A DNA stretch of 64,000 bases from Mycobacterium sp. 852014-52450_SCH5900713 (GCF_001667075.1 NZ_LZIL01000047.1:62001-126000); one strand, 5' to 3'. Positions 1 through 10,607 are shown, counted from the first letter of the stretch. Translations and numbers: made by a program. Notes: generated by a model not told the origin, from the sequence alone.

Positions 1-1
1 C

Positions 2-1530
<1,529 letters not shown>

Positions 1531-1532
1531 TC

Positions 1533-2096
1533 ATGTCTGCGCCGATCGATCCGCGGGCCTTCCGGCAGGTGCTGGGGCAGTTCTGCACCGGCATCACCAT
1601 CATCACCACGGTGCATGACGAGGTCCCGGTCGGCTTCGCCTGCCAGTCTTTCGCCGCGCTGTCGCTTGACCCGCCGCTGGTGTTGTTCTGCCCGACCAAG
1701 GTGTCGCGATCCTGGCAGGCCATCGAGGCCAGCGGCCGGTTCTGCGTCAACGTGCTGACCGAGAAGCAGAAGCACGTTTCCGCGCGCTTCGGCTCGAAGG
1801 AGCCCGACAAGTTCGCCGGGATCGACTGGCACGCCTCGGAACTCGGCTCGCCGGTCATCGACGGGTCGCTGGCCTACATCGACTGCACGGTGGCATCCGT
1901 GCACGACGGTGGCGACCATTTCGTCGTGTTCGGCGCGGTTCAGTCGTTGTCGGAGGCACCCAAGATCAAGCCGCGGCCGCTGCTGTTCTATCGCGGGGAG
2001 TACACCGGGATAGAACCGGACAAAACGACACCGGCGCAGTGGCGCGACGACCTCGAGGCGTTTCTCACCGCCACCACCCAGGACACCTGGCTCTAG
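1533..2096 (+). CDS. hsaB: Flavin reductase HsaB, partner of the 3-HSA monooxygenase
   Basis: This flavin reductase supplies reduced flavin to the HsaA oxygenase, which hydroxylates 3-HSA in cholesterol degradation. ATG 1533 gives 187 residues, the usual length. The protein starts MSAPIDPRAFRQVLGQFCTG and shows the split-barrel flavin reductase pattern (QSFAALSLDPPLVLFC, then GRFCVNVL). An in-frame start 39 bases upstream would overlap the end of hsaC and is less likely. It is the last gene of the hsa operon here, and its stop overlaps the stop of the convergent membrane-protein gene by four bases. Confidence 0.94.
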   Translation: MSAPIDPRAFRQVLGQFCTGITIITTVHDEVPVGFACQSFAALSLDPPLVLFCPTKVSRSWQAIEASGRFCVNVLTEKQKHVSARFGSKEPDKFAGIDWHASELGSPVIDGSLAYIDCTVASVHDGGDHFVVFGAVQSLSEAPKIKPRPLLFYRGEYTGIEPDKTTPAQWRDDLEAFLTATTQDTWL

Positions 2097-2554
2097 GGCG
2101 TCCCCCGGTAGGTCTCGTGCCCGACGGCCTCGGCGTCGGTCGTCGGCTCGTGCGACTCCGGGGACCGCACCGCGTTGGGATCGTCGTGCTCACCCGCTGG
2201 CTTCGCGGCGGCCTCCGGGTGCAGTTCATCGGCCCGTTTGAACTGCTCCTGCAGTTGTTCGCGCGACGCCGCGACCTCGCTCTGATGGTTGGCCGCTCGC
2301 TCCTGCAGCCGGGCGGCTTCGGCCGCCTTGGCCTCCGCCTCGGCCTGCGCGGCGCGGGCCTTGGCGGCCGTTTCCTGAGCGAGGGCTTCGCGCCGCTCGA
2401 CCTTTGCCGTCTCCAGCTTGGCCTGTTCGCGGATCTCTTCGGCCTGCCGCTGCCGCCGGCGGTGCCGCATTCTGCTCAGTGCGACGAGGGCAACAAGAAT
2501 CACCAAGACCGCCGCGGCGGCGACCACGATCCAGATAGCGCTGCTATTCATCAT
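2093..2554 (-). CDS. Small membrane-anchored coiled-coil protein, unknown function
   Basis: The function is not recognised. The 153-residue product has one N-terminal hydrophobic segment at about residues 7-28 (WIVVAAAAVLVILVALVAL), followed by a basic stretch (RMRHRRRQRQ). A long Ala/Glu/Gln/Lys-rich stretch at about residues 35-110 is very likely a coiled coil. The acidic tail has low complexity. A topology with a short N-terminus and a cytoplasmic coiled-coil tail is inferred from the positive residues after the segment. GGGAG lies just upstream of ATG 2554. Its 3' end overlaps hsaB by four bases, so the two converge. Alanine richness could mislead similarity searches. Confidence 0.75.
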   Translation of the reverse strand: MMNSSAIWIVVAAAAVLVILVALVALSRMRHRRRQRQAEEIREQAKLETAKVERREALAQETAAKARAAQAEAEAKAAEAARLQERAANHQSEVAASREQLQEQFKRADELHPEAAAKPAGEHDDPNAVRSPESHEPTTDAEAVGHETYRGTP

Positions 2555-2730
2555 TGGCTCCCATCAGGTCGGGTTTGCGCCTGGCGCGAGACGCCGGCTC
2601 GTAGTGGAATCCCCGTATCTGGCGCAAGTAAAACAATGGGCAGGGATCGGCGTCTCTGGCTGGTGACCTTGGCCTCTACCCGGCCGCCGTGGACGCCGAA
2701 ATCATGAGACCGCGGGAGCGGAGACCGTCA

Positions 2731-5700
2731 CTACATGAAGTCCAGCGCCTCCACGGTCGCGATCGGGCCCTCGTGGGTCGGCCGGTTCGCGCCGCCGATG
2801 CAGTAGACGGTGTTCCCGACCGTCGCCACCACCTCGGCGTGGCGCGCGGTCGGCATCGGCGGCAGGGTGCTCCACTTCGCGTCGGCGATGTCGTACATCT
2901 CGACGACGTTCAGCACCATCGTCGGTTCCTCACCGCCGACGACCACGATGCGGCCGTCGATGTAGGTCGCGCCGTAGCTCCCGCGCGGGGTCGGCATGCC
3001 CACCAGCTTGGTCCAGTTGCCCGATTGCGGATCGAACCGCTCGTTCGCCGCGGAGTTCTTGTCGGCGGAAAGGAACCTACCGCCGATCGCGTACACGTAG
3101 GTGCCGTCCGACACCGCGGCCAGATGTTCGCGCGGCGTCGGCATGTCGGCGGCGTCGTTCCACGAATTGCCGTCGAAGACCTCGGTCTGGGGGACGACCT
3201 GTTTGGCGTTCTGGCCACCCACCGCGACGAGCTTGTCACCCACCACCGCCGCCGCCGGCGCCGCACGCGCGTGCGTCAGATGCGGCAGCTCAACCCAATT
3301 GCCGCCGCGCAGCGCGAACACCTTGTCGGATGCGTTGGCCAGCTGATCGCTGGCACCGCCCAGCACCACCACCTCGCCGCGGTAGGCCGCCGCCGCCGCG
3401 TGATGCAGCGGGATGGGCAGGGGTGGCCCGGTTTGCCAGGCGCCGGTCTGCGGGTCGTAGCTCTCAACGGTCTGCAGCGCGACGCCGTTGCGCAGGCCGC
3501 CCACGATCCAGATCTTGTCGTTGACCACGGCCCATGCCGTCATCAGCCGGGGAGTCGGCGCGTCCGGCAGCGACCGCCACTGCGACGCCGGCTGGATCCG
3601 GCGGGCCGGCAGCTTCAGCGCCTCGGCCGACGACGTCAGCTGGCCGTCGCCGACGGCGGTCGACCCGCCGATCGCGTACACGGACTTCTCCACCGCGTCG
3701 ACGGCCATCCCGTGCCGCGCGGTGGTCATGTCGGGCAGCGCGGACCAGGCCTTCGTCATCAGGTCGAAGGCGGAGACGCTCTTGAGAAGTTGGCCGGCCG
3801 ACACGCCGCCCACCGCGACCAGGCGCCCGTCGACGATCGCCACGCCGAGGTCGCTGCGCGGCTGGCTCAGGGCGGGCAACGGCGTCCACGTCTTCGCGGC
3901 CGGGTCGTACGCCTCGACCGTCGCCAGGTCGGTGGAGCCGCTGGCGCCGCCCACGGTGTACAGCAGCTTCCCGTCCGAGGCCGCGGCCAGCATCTGACGC
4001 GGCGTCGGGATGGGCGCGCCGAGGGTCCAGGTGTTGCCATCGAACACCTCGGTCGTGTTCAGCAGCGCGCCGCTTGCGTCGACTCCCCCGGTGACGACCA
4101 GCCGGTCGCCGACCACGGCCGCGGCCGCGGCCGCCCGGGGCTGCAACAGGTGCGGAAGCTCGACCCAGCGGCTGTTGATGACGCGCCAAACCTGGTCGCT
4201 CGCAACGTTTTTACCGCCCTCGGACTTCCAGCCGCCGAGCACCACCGGGTTGCCCTGCCAGGTGACCGCCATCGCGTGCGAAACGGGGACGGGCAGGTCG
4301 TCGCCGACCTTCCAGCTGTCGATGACGGGGTCGTAGCCCTCCTGCAGTCCGGTCAGGCCGCCGTCGCTGCGGATGCCGCCGAAGATCCAGATGGTTCCGT
4401 CGGCCTGCGTGGTGGCCGCCGCGTCCCGCGAAATGCGCGCGTTGGTGATCGGTTTCCATTGCATGGGCGGCTGCGCGGTCGGCTGGCCGGACGCCCCTTT
4501 AGACCCGGCCTTGTTGTCCGGCGAAAGCGCGAGAAAGACGCCGCCGATGACCAACAGCACGACCGCGGCGACCGCTCCGGCCACCAGCGCGATGCGGTTC
4601 CGCTTCTTCCCCGGCTCCGCGAACCATGCGGCGGCCCGGTCCCTGGGGCCGCGCGGCGGGCCCTGGGCGCCGCCGTTTCGGCCCGACGGCGGGGCGGCGT
4701 TGGGTTGCCGCACCTTCGGTTGCGTCGCCGGCGCCTGCCCGCCACGCAGCAAGCTCGCCAGCTCAGCGGGCGCCGACTGCGGAAGGGCCGCCGTTTCCAG
4801 CGCATGTTCGAGCCCGAGCGGGGCGCTGATCGCGGAGGTCGGGTCGTCGTGCCCTCTCGGCCCACGCGTCGGTGCGGGCATGCTCGACGTGTTGGGGAGG
4901 GGCGGGTGCGCCACCTCGCTGTGGCCGCCGGGCGGGACCGGCTCGGCATACGGGGCATCCGCCGCCACGGCCGAGGGGCGTCCGGTGATCGCCATCGCGT
5001 CGGGTTTCAGCCCGTTGCGGCGCTGGGCGCCCTGTAGCTCGCGGCCGAACTCCTCGGCCGAGGCGGGCCGCTCGGCGGGGTCGATCGACATCGCCCTCTC
5101 GATCGCCGAGCACACCGCGTCCGGGATGCCGTCGGGCCGCATGTCCGGGATCCCGGTGGTGCTGATGCGCAGATACTGCGCGATCAGGTCCTCGCCCTTC
5201 TTGCGCTCGTGCGCGGCGTTGCCCGCGATGAGCGCATACAGCGTGGCGCCAAGCGAATACATGTCGGACGCGATCGTCGCCGGGTTGCCCGTCATGACCT
5301 CCGGCGCGGTGAAATCGATCGTCCCGGAGAAGAACCCGGTCGCGGTCTCATACCCACCTTCGATGTGGGCGATGCCGAAATCGCTTAGTTGCGGCTCGCC
5401 GTAGTCATTGAGGAGGATGTTGGCCGGCTTGATATCGCGGTGCAGGGTCCCGGTCCGGTGCGCGGTTTCCAGTGCGCCGCAGAGCTTTACGCCGATGTGC
5501 AACGCCTCGGGCCAGGCGACCGGCCCTTCCCGGCGCAGCCGGACCGCCAGCGAGTCCGCCGAGTGATAGGGCATCACGATGTAGGGCTTGCCGCTCGGGG
5601 TCACGCCGACCCGCAGGATGTTGACGATGTTCGGATGGCCGGATAGCCCGCCCATCGCGTAGCCCTCGCGCAGGAACCGTTCTCTGCTGTCTTCGTCGAT

Positions 5701-5880
5701 GTGGGACGGCAGCACCTTCACCGCAACGCTTCGCCCGAGCGCGGTCTCATAGCAGCAGTAGATGACGCCCGCTCCGCCGCGGGCCACCTGGCGCGCGTCC
5801 TCGAACCCCGCGGCCGCCAGCTCCGCGGCGATGCCGCTCGGTACCGGTGCGACATTGTCGGAATGGGGCTCTTCAGGCAT
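2731..5880 (-). CDS. Transmembrane Ser/Thr protein kinase with a C-terminal double Kelch propeller
   Basis: This is a receptor-type kinase of 1049 residues from ATG 5880 (GGAGGG lies about 15 bases upstream). Residues 24-285 form a protein kinase domain resembling mycobacterial PknK: glycine loop at 34-39, Lys55, HRDIKPAN at 147-154 (Asp149), DFG at 168-170 and APE at 192-194, with threonines in the activation loop. A Pro/Ala-rich linker follows, then one transmembrane segment at about 430-452. Residues 496-1049 contain twelve Kelch repeats, each with a hydrophobic strand ending in GG (first GG 501-502, last 1029-1030). PknK proper carries a cytoplasmic MalT-like region instead, so this fusion has a different, presumably extracytoplasmic, sensor. 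Open frame upstream of 5880 is judged non-coding. Confidence 0.88.
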   Translation of the reverse strand: MPEEPHSDNVAPVPSGIAAELAAAGFEDARQVARGGAGVIYCCYETALGRSVAVKVLPSHIDEDSRERFLREGYAMGGLSGHPNIVNILRVGVTPSGKPYIVMPYHSADSLAVRLRREGPVAWPEALHIGVKLCGALETAHRTGTLHRDIKPANILLNDYGEPQLSDFGIAHIEGGYETATGFFSGTIDFTAPEVMTGNPATIASDMYSLGATLYALIAGNAAHERKKGEDLIAQYLRISTTGIPDMRPDGIPDAVCSAIERAMSIDPAERPASAEEFGRELQGAQRRNGLKPDAMAITGRPSAVAADAPYAEPVPPGGHSEVAHPPLPNTSSMPAPTRGPRGHDDPTSAISAPLGLEHALETAALPQSAPAELASLLRGGQAPATQPKVRQPNAAPPSGRNGGAQGPPRGPRDRAAAWFAEPGKKRNRIALVAGAVAAVVLLVIGGVFLALSPDNKAGSKGASGQPTAQPPMQWKPITNARISRDAAATTQADGTIWIFGGIRSDGGLTGLQEGYDPVIDSWKVGDDLPVPVSHAMAVTWQGNPVVLGGWKSEGGKNVASDQVWRVINSRWVELPHLLQPRAAAAAAVVGDRLVVTGGVDASGALLNTTEVFDGNTWTLGAPIPTPRQMLAAASDGKLLYTVGGASGSTDLATVEAYDPAAKTWTPLPALSQPRSDLGVAIVDGRLVAVGGVSAGQLLKSVSAFDLMTKAWSALPDMTTARHGMAVDAVEKSVYAIGGSTAVGDGQLTSSAEALKLPARRIQPASQWRSLPDAPTPRLMTAWAVVNDKIWIVGGLRNGVALQTVESYDPQTGAWQTGPPLPIPLHHAAAAAYRGEVVVLGGASDQLANASDKVFALRGGNWVELPHLTHARAAPAAAVVGDKLVAVGGQNAKQVVPQTEVFDGNSWNDAADMPTPREHLAAVSDGTYVYAIGGRFLSADKNSAANERFDPQSGNWTKLVGMPTPRGSYGATYIDGRIVVVGGEEPTMVLNVVEMYDIADAKWSTLPPMPTARHAEVVATVGNTVYCIGGANRPTHEGPIATVEALDFM

Positions 5881-6029
5881 TTGCTGGCGCTCAACCCTCC
5901 GCGAAATAGTGACAGGCGAGCTCAAGGTTAAGCGCTCAGAACCTCGCCGGTGTCTCTTTCGGCAACCTTCGTTCACCCGGTCGCGGGCCAGGGCCGGAGG
6001 AGTTAGCCGACGACGCGCGTCGGTAGCGC

Positions 6030-6632
6030 TCAGGCGTCGATGGTCGGCGGGCCCTGATGGGGGCGTTGCAGCTCGGCGAATTCCGGAATGCCGGCCATGG
6101 TGAGCACTGCCTCCAGCAAGCGAATACCGTCCTGCGTGTTCGGTGTTCGGGTCAGGACGGGGCCGGAGAACGCGTGGCCGTCGATCGCGATGATCGGGCT
6201 GCCGGCCTCGTCGCCCAAGGCGTCTTGGCTGGCTTGGTGCGCCCGCTTGACCGTTTCGTCGAAGCCGCTGTCGTCGACGGCTTCGGCGAGCCTCTCCTCG
6301 AGGCCGTTCTCGGAGAGGGCTTCCCGGATTCCTGCTGCGGTGAGGTCCTCCTGCCGCACATGGATCCGGCGGCCGATCGAGTCGTAGAGGCCCGCGAACG
6401 CGTCCGGTCCTCGCTCGGCGACGGCCGCCGCGAACAGGCGGCCCAGCCGTGTCGACCGCTCCATCATGCGTTGCTGTTTGGCGTCGGTGTCCTGGCCCTC
6501 GTTCAGCACCGCCAGGCTCATCTGCCGCAGGGCGACCGGGGTGTGCGTCGATTGCGCGGCGTCACGCAGCCAGCGCGCTGTCACCCAAGAGAACGGACAG
6601 ACGGGATCGAGATAGAGGTCGACGTCGGCCAC
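6030..6632 (-). CDS. DsbA-family (mycothiol-dependent nitroreductase-like) thioredoxin-fold protein
   Basis: The 200-residue protein belongs to the DsbA/Rv2466c-like group, in which the Mtb member is a mycothiol-dependent nitroreductase of about 207 residues. The active-site motif after the first strand is Cys12-Pro-Phe-Ser, so the resolving cysteine is Ser15. It is the only cysteine in the protein, suggesting a monothiol mechanism. A cis-proline-type GSPIIA motif is present near residue 155. There is no signal peptide, so it is probably cytosolic. GTG 6632 was chosen because AAGGAGGA sits just upstream. A longer frame would run into the nat gene on the other strand. It diverges from nat across 96 bases. 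Its substrate is unknown. Confidence 0.8.
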   Translation of the reverse strand: MADVDLYLDPVCPFSWVTARWLRDAAQSTHTPVALRQMSLAVLNEGQDTDAKQQRMMERSTRLGRLFAAAVAERGPDAFAGLYDSIGRRIHVRQEDLTAAGIREALSENGLEERLAEAVDDSGFDETVKRAHQASQDALGDEAGSPIIAIDGHAFSGPVLTRTPNTQDGIRLLEAVLTMAGIPEFAELQRPHQGPPTIDA

Positions 6633-6728
6633 GGGTTCCTCCTTCGGACCAAGGCTTGGGGCTAGGGACGGCATACCCGCTACCGGCCGTCGCACGCCTG
6701 CCGATGGCGTTGGCAGCAGAATGGCCGT

Positions 6729-7559
6729 ATGACGCTGAAGCTGGGCGAGTATTTCGATCGCATCGGTTATGGCGGCGCCGCGGCGCCCAACCTCGACGTG
6801 TTGCAGGCCTTGGTGAGCGCGCACACCAAAGCGATTCCATTCGAAAACCTCGATCCGCTGCTGGGTGTGGCTGTCGACGACCTGAGCCCGGGCGCCCTCG
6901 CCGGCAAGCTGGTTCGGCGGGGCCGGGGTGGCTACTGCTACGAGCAGAACGGCCTGATGGGCTACGTGCTGACCGAGCTGGGCTTCCGCGTGCGGCGCCT
7001 GGCCGGCCGGGTGGTGTGGATGCGGCCGCTCGACGCGCCGTCACCGCCGCAGACACACACCGTGTTGGCGGTGACGTTCCCCGGCTCCCACGCTTCGTAC
7101 CTCGTCGACGTGGGTTTCGGAGGCCAGACACCCACCTCGCCACTGCGCATCGAGACCGGCAGCGTGCAGCAGACGACGCACGAGCCCTACCGGCTGGAGG
7201 ACCGCGGCGATGGCCTGGTCTTGCAGGCCCAGGTCCGCGGCGAGTGGCAACCGCTCTACGAGTTCAGCACCCGGACCGCGCCGGACGTCGACCTGCAAGT
7301 GGGCAGCTGGTTCGTCTCGACGCATCCCTCGTCGCACTTCGTCACCGGTCTGACGGCCGCGCGCGTGACCGACGACGCCCGACTGAACCTGGCCGGTAGG
7401 AACCTGGCCATCCATCGCGCCGACGCCAGCGAGAAGATCCGCCTGGACGACGCGGCGGCGGTGGTCGACACCCTCAGCGGGCGGTTCGGCATCAACGTGT
7501 CCGACGTCGGCGACCGCGGTGCCCTCGAGGCTCGACTGGACAAGATCCTGGACGCCTAA
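6729..7559 (+). CDS. nat: Arylamine N-acetyltransferase
   Basis: NAT transfers an acyl group from acetyl- or propionyl-CoA to arylamines and hydrazines, including isoniazid. In mycobacteria it is encoded with the cholesterol ring genes, which has led to the proposal that it uses the propionyl-CoA this catabolism releases. The 276-residue protein has the catalytic triad at canonical positions: Cys70 (RGGYC), His110 (QTH) and Asp127 (LVDVGF). The gene stands alone after the 96-base divergent gap, and its 3' end overlaps that of convergent aspB by four bases. In Mtb the nat gene follows hsaB directly; here the Kelch kinase block separates them. Confidence 0.93.
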   Translation: MTLKLGEYFDRIGYGGAAAPNLDVLQALVSAHTKAIPFENLDPLLGVAVDDLSPGALAGKLVRRGRGGYCYEQNGLMGYVLTELGFRVRRLAGRVVWMRPLDAPSPPQTHTVLAVTFPGSHASYLVDVGFGGQTPTSPLRIETGSVQQTTHEPYRLEDRGDGLVLQAQVRGEWQPLYEFSTRTAPDVDLQVGSWFVSTHPSSHFVTGLTAARVTDDARLNLAGRNLAIHRADASEKIRLDDAAAVVDTLSGRFGINVSDVGDRGALEARLDKILDA

Positions 7560-8713
7560 AGCCAGGGGCCGATCCGTCGCAGCGCCTCTTCGATGTCGCC
7601 GGTCGGCCCGGCGAACGACAACCGGACGAATGAGTTGCCGTGCGTGGTGTCGAAATCGATCCCCGGCGCGATGGCAACCCCGGTGTCGTCCAACAGTTTC
7701 GAGCAGAATGCGATCGAGTCGTTGGTGCGGTCCGACACGTCGGCGTAGACGTAGAACGCGCCGTCGGTGGGCGCGAGGCGGTCGATGCCGATCTGGCGCA
7801 GCCCATCGAGCAGCAGCGTGCGGTTGGTCGCGTAGTGGTGCAGGTTGCCGTCGGCTTCGGCGATCGCCTCGGGGGTGAAGGCCGCCACCCCGGCGAGTTG
7901 CGACAGCACCGGCGGGCAGATGGTGAAGTTGCCGGTCAGGCGGTCCACCGCTCGCAGCAGCGCCGGTGGCACCAGCATCCAGCCCAGCCGCCAACCCGTC
8001 ATCGCCCAATATTTCGAAAAGCTGTTGACCACCACGGCATCTCGTGATGTCTGCCAGGCGCAACTGGTCTGCGGCGCGCCCTCATAGACCAGGCCGTGAT
8101 AAACCTCGTCACTGATCAGTCGCACCCCGGACTTCTCGCACCACGACGCGATGGCGGCCAACTCGGACGGCGCTATCACGGTTCCGGTGGGATTGGCGGG
8201 GCTGGCGACGATCACGCCCTGGGGCGGCGGGTCGAGTTCGGCGAGCATCTGCACGGTGGGCTGGAAGCGGGTCTGCGGTCCGCAGGGGATTTCGACCACC
8301 TCGCATCCCAACGCGGACAGGATGTTTCGGTAGCACGGGTAGCCAGGACTGGCCAGCGCCACCCGGTCACCGGCGTCGAAGCACGCCAGAAACGCGAGCA
8401 GGAATCCGCCGGAAGAACCGGTGGTGACCACCACGTCGTCGGGTTCCACCCGAAGCCCGTGCTGGCGTTGGTAATCCGCCGCTATCGCCGCGCGCAGCTC
8501 GGGGGTTCCCAGCGTCACGGTGTAACCGAGCTCGTTGAGGTGCAGGGCGGCGGCCGCGGCCGCGCGCACCGGCTCCGGCGCTCCCACGCTTGGCTGGCCG
8601 GCCGACAGGTTCACCAGGTCGCCGTGGCTGCGCTGGCGCTCGGCCGCGGCCAGCCACGCGTCCATCACATAGAAGGGCGGGATGGCGGCGCGCAGCGCGA
8701 CGTGGTCGTTCAC
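7556..8713 (-). CDS. aspB: PLP-dependent aminotransferase AspB
   Basis: This is a class I/II aminotransferase of 385 residues (Rv3565 type). The PLP-binding set is complete: GSSGGF near 99-104, Asn173 in NPTG, Asp202 in SDEVY, Schiff-base Lys234 in SFSKYW, and a C-terminal substrate-binding Arg in VRLSFAG. The GTG start at 8713 overlaps the TGA of fadE33 (GTGA), so it is translated as part of the fadD3-fadE31-fadE32-fadE33-aspB operon. The amino-acid substrate is not evident. Its link to ring C/D breakdown is by operon position and KstR2 control only. Confidence 0.9.
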   Translation of the reverse strand: MNDHVALRAAIPPFYVMDAWLAAAERQRSHGDLVNLSAGQPSVGAPEPVRAAAAAALHLNELGYTVTLGTPELRAAIAADYQRQHGLRVEPDDVVVTTGSSGGFLLAFLACFDAGDRVALASPGYPCYRNILSALGCEVVEIPCGPQTRFQPTVQMLAELDPPPQGVIVASPANPTGTVIAPSELAAIASWCEKSGVRLISDEVYHGLVYEGAPQTSCAWQTSRDAVVVNSFSKYWAMTGWRLGWMLVPPALLRAVDRLTGNFTICPPVLSQLAGVAAFTPEAIAEADGNLHHYATNRTLLLDGLRQIGIDRLAPTDGAFYVYADVSDRTNDSIAFCSKLLDDTGVAIAPGIDFDTTHGNSFVRLSFAGPTGDIEEALRRIGPWL

Positions 8714-9666
8714 GACGTCTCGAGCACCTCGGCTTCCAGTCGTGCGAGCAGTTCTTGCGGTGTGCTGAGCAGATGCGCGCTGCCGTGGGCGCGTTTGAAA
8801 TACAGGTGCATGTCGTGTTCCCAGGTGATCGCGATCCCGCCGTGCAGCTGGATGCCTTCGGCGGCGGCGGTGCACAGCGCCTCGGTCGCGGCGAGGCGCG
8901 CGGTGGCCGCGTTGGTCGGGGTGGGCTCGTTGCAAGCGTCCGCAACGACGGCCTTTGCCGCGGTTATCGCGACGTACAAATCGGCCATCCGGTGTTTGAG
9001 GGCCTGGAAACTGCCGATCGGACGGCCGAATTGCACTCTGTTCTTGGCGTATTCGACGGTGAGCTCCAGGCAGCGTTCGGCGGCGCCGATCTGCTCGGCG
9101 GCCAGCAGGATGGCCGCGCTGTGGGTGATGCCGAGGTCGGTTCCGATCGGTTCGGTCGCCTCGGCCTCGAGCCGCGCGAGCCGCCGAGTCGGGTCCATGG
9201 GGGTCACGGGCTGCGTGTCGAATCGGGTCCACCGGCTCAACTGGCCGTCGTCGAGGGCGACTACGACGTCGGCGATATCGCCGTTGACCACATAGTCGGC
9301 GTCGAGCACCAGCGCGCCGATCGAGGTGCCCTCGGCGAGACGGCCCAGCGTCTCGGCGTCGGGCTCGGGCGCGGCCAACAGGGCCAGCTCCGCCAGCGTC
9401 GTGCCCAGCAGTGGCGAAGGCACGAGCGCCCGGCCGAGCTCCTGCAAAACCGTTGCGGCATCGGCTAGTTCGCCGCCCGCTCCACCCAACTCCTCGGGGA
9501 TGACCAGCGCGGCGGCGCCCACCTGCTCACAGAGCAGCTGCCACAGCGACTCGTCGTAGCCGCGGTCGGACTCCATCGCCGCGCGCACCGCCGCCGGGTT
9601 CGCGTGCTTGGCCACCAGGGTCGCGACGGTCTCCCGCAGCATCTCCCGTTCTTCTGTCATCGTCAT
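8710..9666 (-). CDS. fadE33: Acyl-CoA dehydrogenase FadE33
   Basis: This short acyl-CoA dehydrogenase-like subunit has 318 residues from ATG 9666, the length recalled for Mtb FadE33. ATG 9660 is an in-frame alternative. It has the N-terminal helical part (ALVIPEELGGAGG), the mid-domain and the C-terminal motif QLHGGIAITWEHDMH. Steroid-type FadE proteins of this size usually work as heterotetramers of two different subunits, so FadE31, FadE32 and FadE33 may assemble together. The start overlaps the fadE32 stop (ATGA) and the end overlaps the aspB start. It belongs to the KstR2-controlled HIP operon. Confidence 0.9.
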   Translation of the reverse strand: MTMTEEREMLRETVATLVAKHANPAAVRAAMESDRGYDESLWQLLCEQVGAAALVIPEELGGAGGELADAATVLQELGRALVPSPLLGTTLAELALLAAPEPDAETLGRLAEGTSIGALVLDADYVVNGDIADVVVALDDGQLSRWTRFDTQPVTPMDPTRRLARLEAEATEPIGTDLGITHSAAILLAAEQIGAAERCLELTVEYAKNRVQFGRPIGSFQALKHRMADLYVAITAAKAVVADACNEPTPTNAATARLAATEALCTAAAEGIQLHGGIAITWEHDMHLYFKRAHGSAHLLSTPQELLARLEAEVLETS

Positions 9667-10607
9667 AGCGCCTCCAGCACTCGCCGCCGATGCGCCTCGG
9701 GCGTACCCCAGGCCGAACGCAATGCTTGCACCCGCAGCAACCAAAGCGACAGGTCGTGTTCCTGGGTGAACCCGATCGCGCCGTGGGTCTGCAGCGCCGA
9801 CCGCGCGGCCAGCAGGCCCGCCTCGGACGCCGCCGCCTTGGCGGCGCTGACGTCGCGGGGCTCGAGTGATAAGGCCGCGCCATACAGCAGCGGGCGGGCC
9901 AGCTCGATCGCGATGTGCACGTCGGCGAGCTTGTGCTTGATCGCCTGATAGGAACCGATCACCCGGCCGAATTGCGACCGCTGCTTGGCGTAGTCGACGG
10001 TGTCGCGCAGCAGCGCCTCGGCGGCGCCGACCAACTGTGCGGCGGTGGCCAGCGCCCCGAACTCGTAGGCGCGCCCAAGGTCCGCCTGCCACGCCCGGCC
10101 GGTTGGGGTCACGTCGTAGAGGGGCCGGCTCGGATCGACCGACTCGTGCCGGTCACCCGGCGTCGCTTCGGCGACGCCCTCGTCGGTTGCCACGAGCACC
10201 AGCCCGGCCGTGCCGGCGTCCACCGCGCGGGGGGTGTGCGGCGGCAGCGCGACGGTGGCGACCAGCTCACCGGAGGCCAGGGCGGCGCAGCGCTCGGCCT
10301 GATCGTCAGAGGCGAGCAAAACCGGTGCCACGGCGATGGATTCGGCCACCGGCCCGGGCACACACCACCGTCCCAGGCGTTCGAGCGCGACCACCAGGTC
10401 GACCGGATGGGCCTCGATGCCGTCGAACTTCTCGGGGACCGCCAGCGCGGTGACACCCAGGTCGGCCAGCTGGCCCCACACCTTGCGGCCGGGCGCGGTA
10501 TCGCCCGCCGACCACGCGCGGATCACACCGGGCAGGTCGGCCGCGCCCAGGGCGGCGTCGATGCTGGCCGCGAAGTCGCGCTGCTGTTCGTCTAGCGCAA
10601 ATTTCAC
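9663..10607 (-). CDS. fadE32: Acyl-CoA dehydrogenase FadE32
   Basis: This 314-residue acyl-CoA dehydrogenase-like subunit has the short steroid-type architecture, starting at GTG 10607, which overlaps the fadE31 stop (GTGA). Visible family features are the N-terminal LDEQQRDFAASIDAALG helix, ALAVPEKFDG, and QTHGAIGFTQEHDLSLW near the C-terminus. Its sequence differs clearly from FadE33, in keeping with distinct subunits of a complex. It lies in the fadD3-led operon, whose other members act on the C/D-ring propionate intermediate HIP-CoA. Confidence 0.9.
   Translation of the reverse strand: MKFALDEQQRDFAASIDAALGAADLPGVIRAWSAGDTAPGRKVWGQLADLGVTALAVPEKFDGIEAHPVDLVVALERLGRWCVPGPVAESIAVAPVLLASDDQAERCAALASGELVATVALPPHTPRAVDAGTAGLVLVATDEGVAEATPGDRHESVDPSRPLYDVTPTGRAWQADLGRAYEFGALATAAQLVGAAEALLRDTVDYAKQRSQFGRVIGSYQAIKHKLADVHIAIELARPLLYGAALSLEPRDVSAAKAAASEAGLLAARSALQTHGAIGFTQEHDLSLWLLRVQALRSAWGTPEAHRRRVLEAL

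Noticed and set aside
2689..5037. Long open frame of 782 codons on the plus strand across the Kelch kinase gene
   Set aside because: It is antisense to the Kelch repeats, gives an Arg/Gly/Pro-rich product with no recognisable domain, and arises from high GC content.
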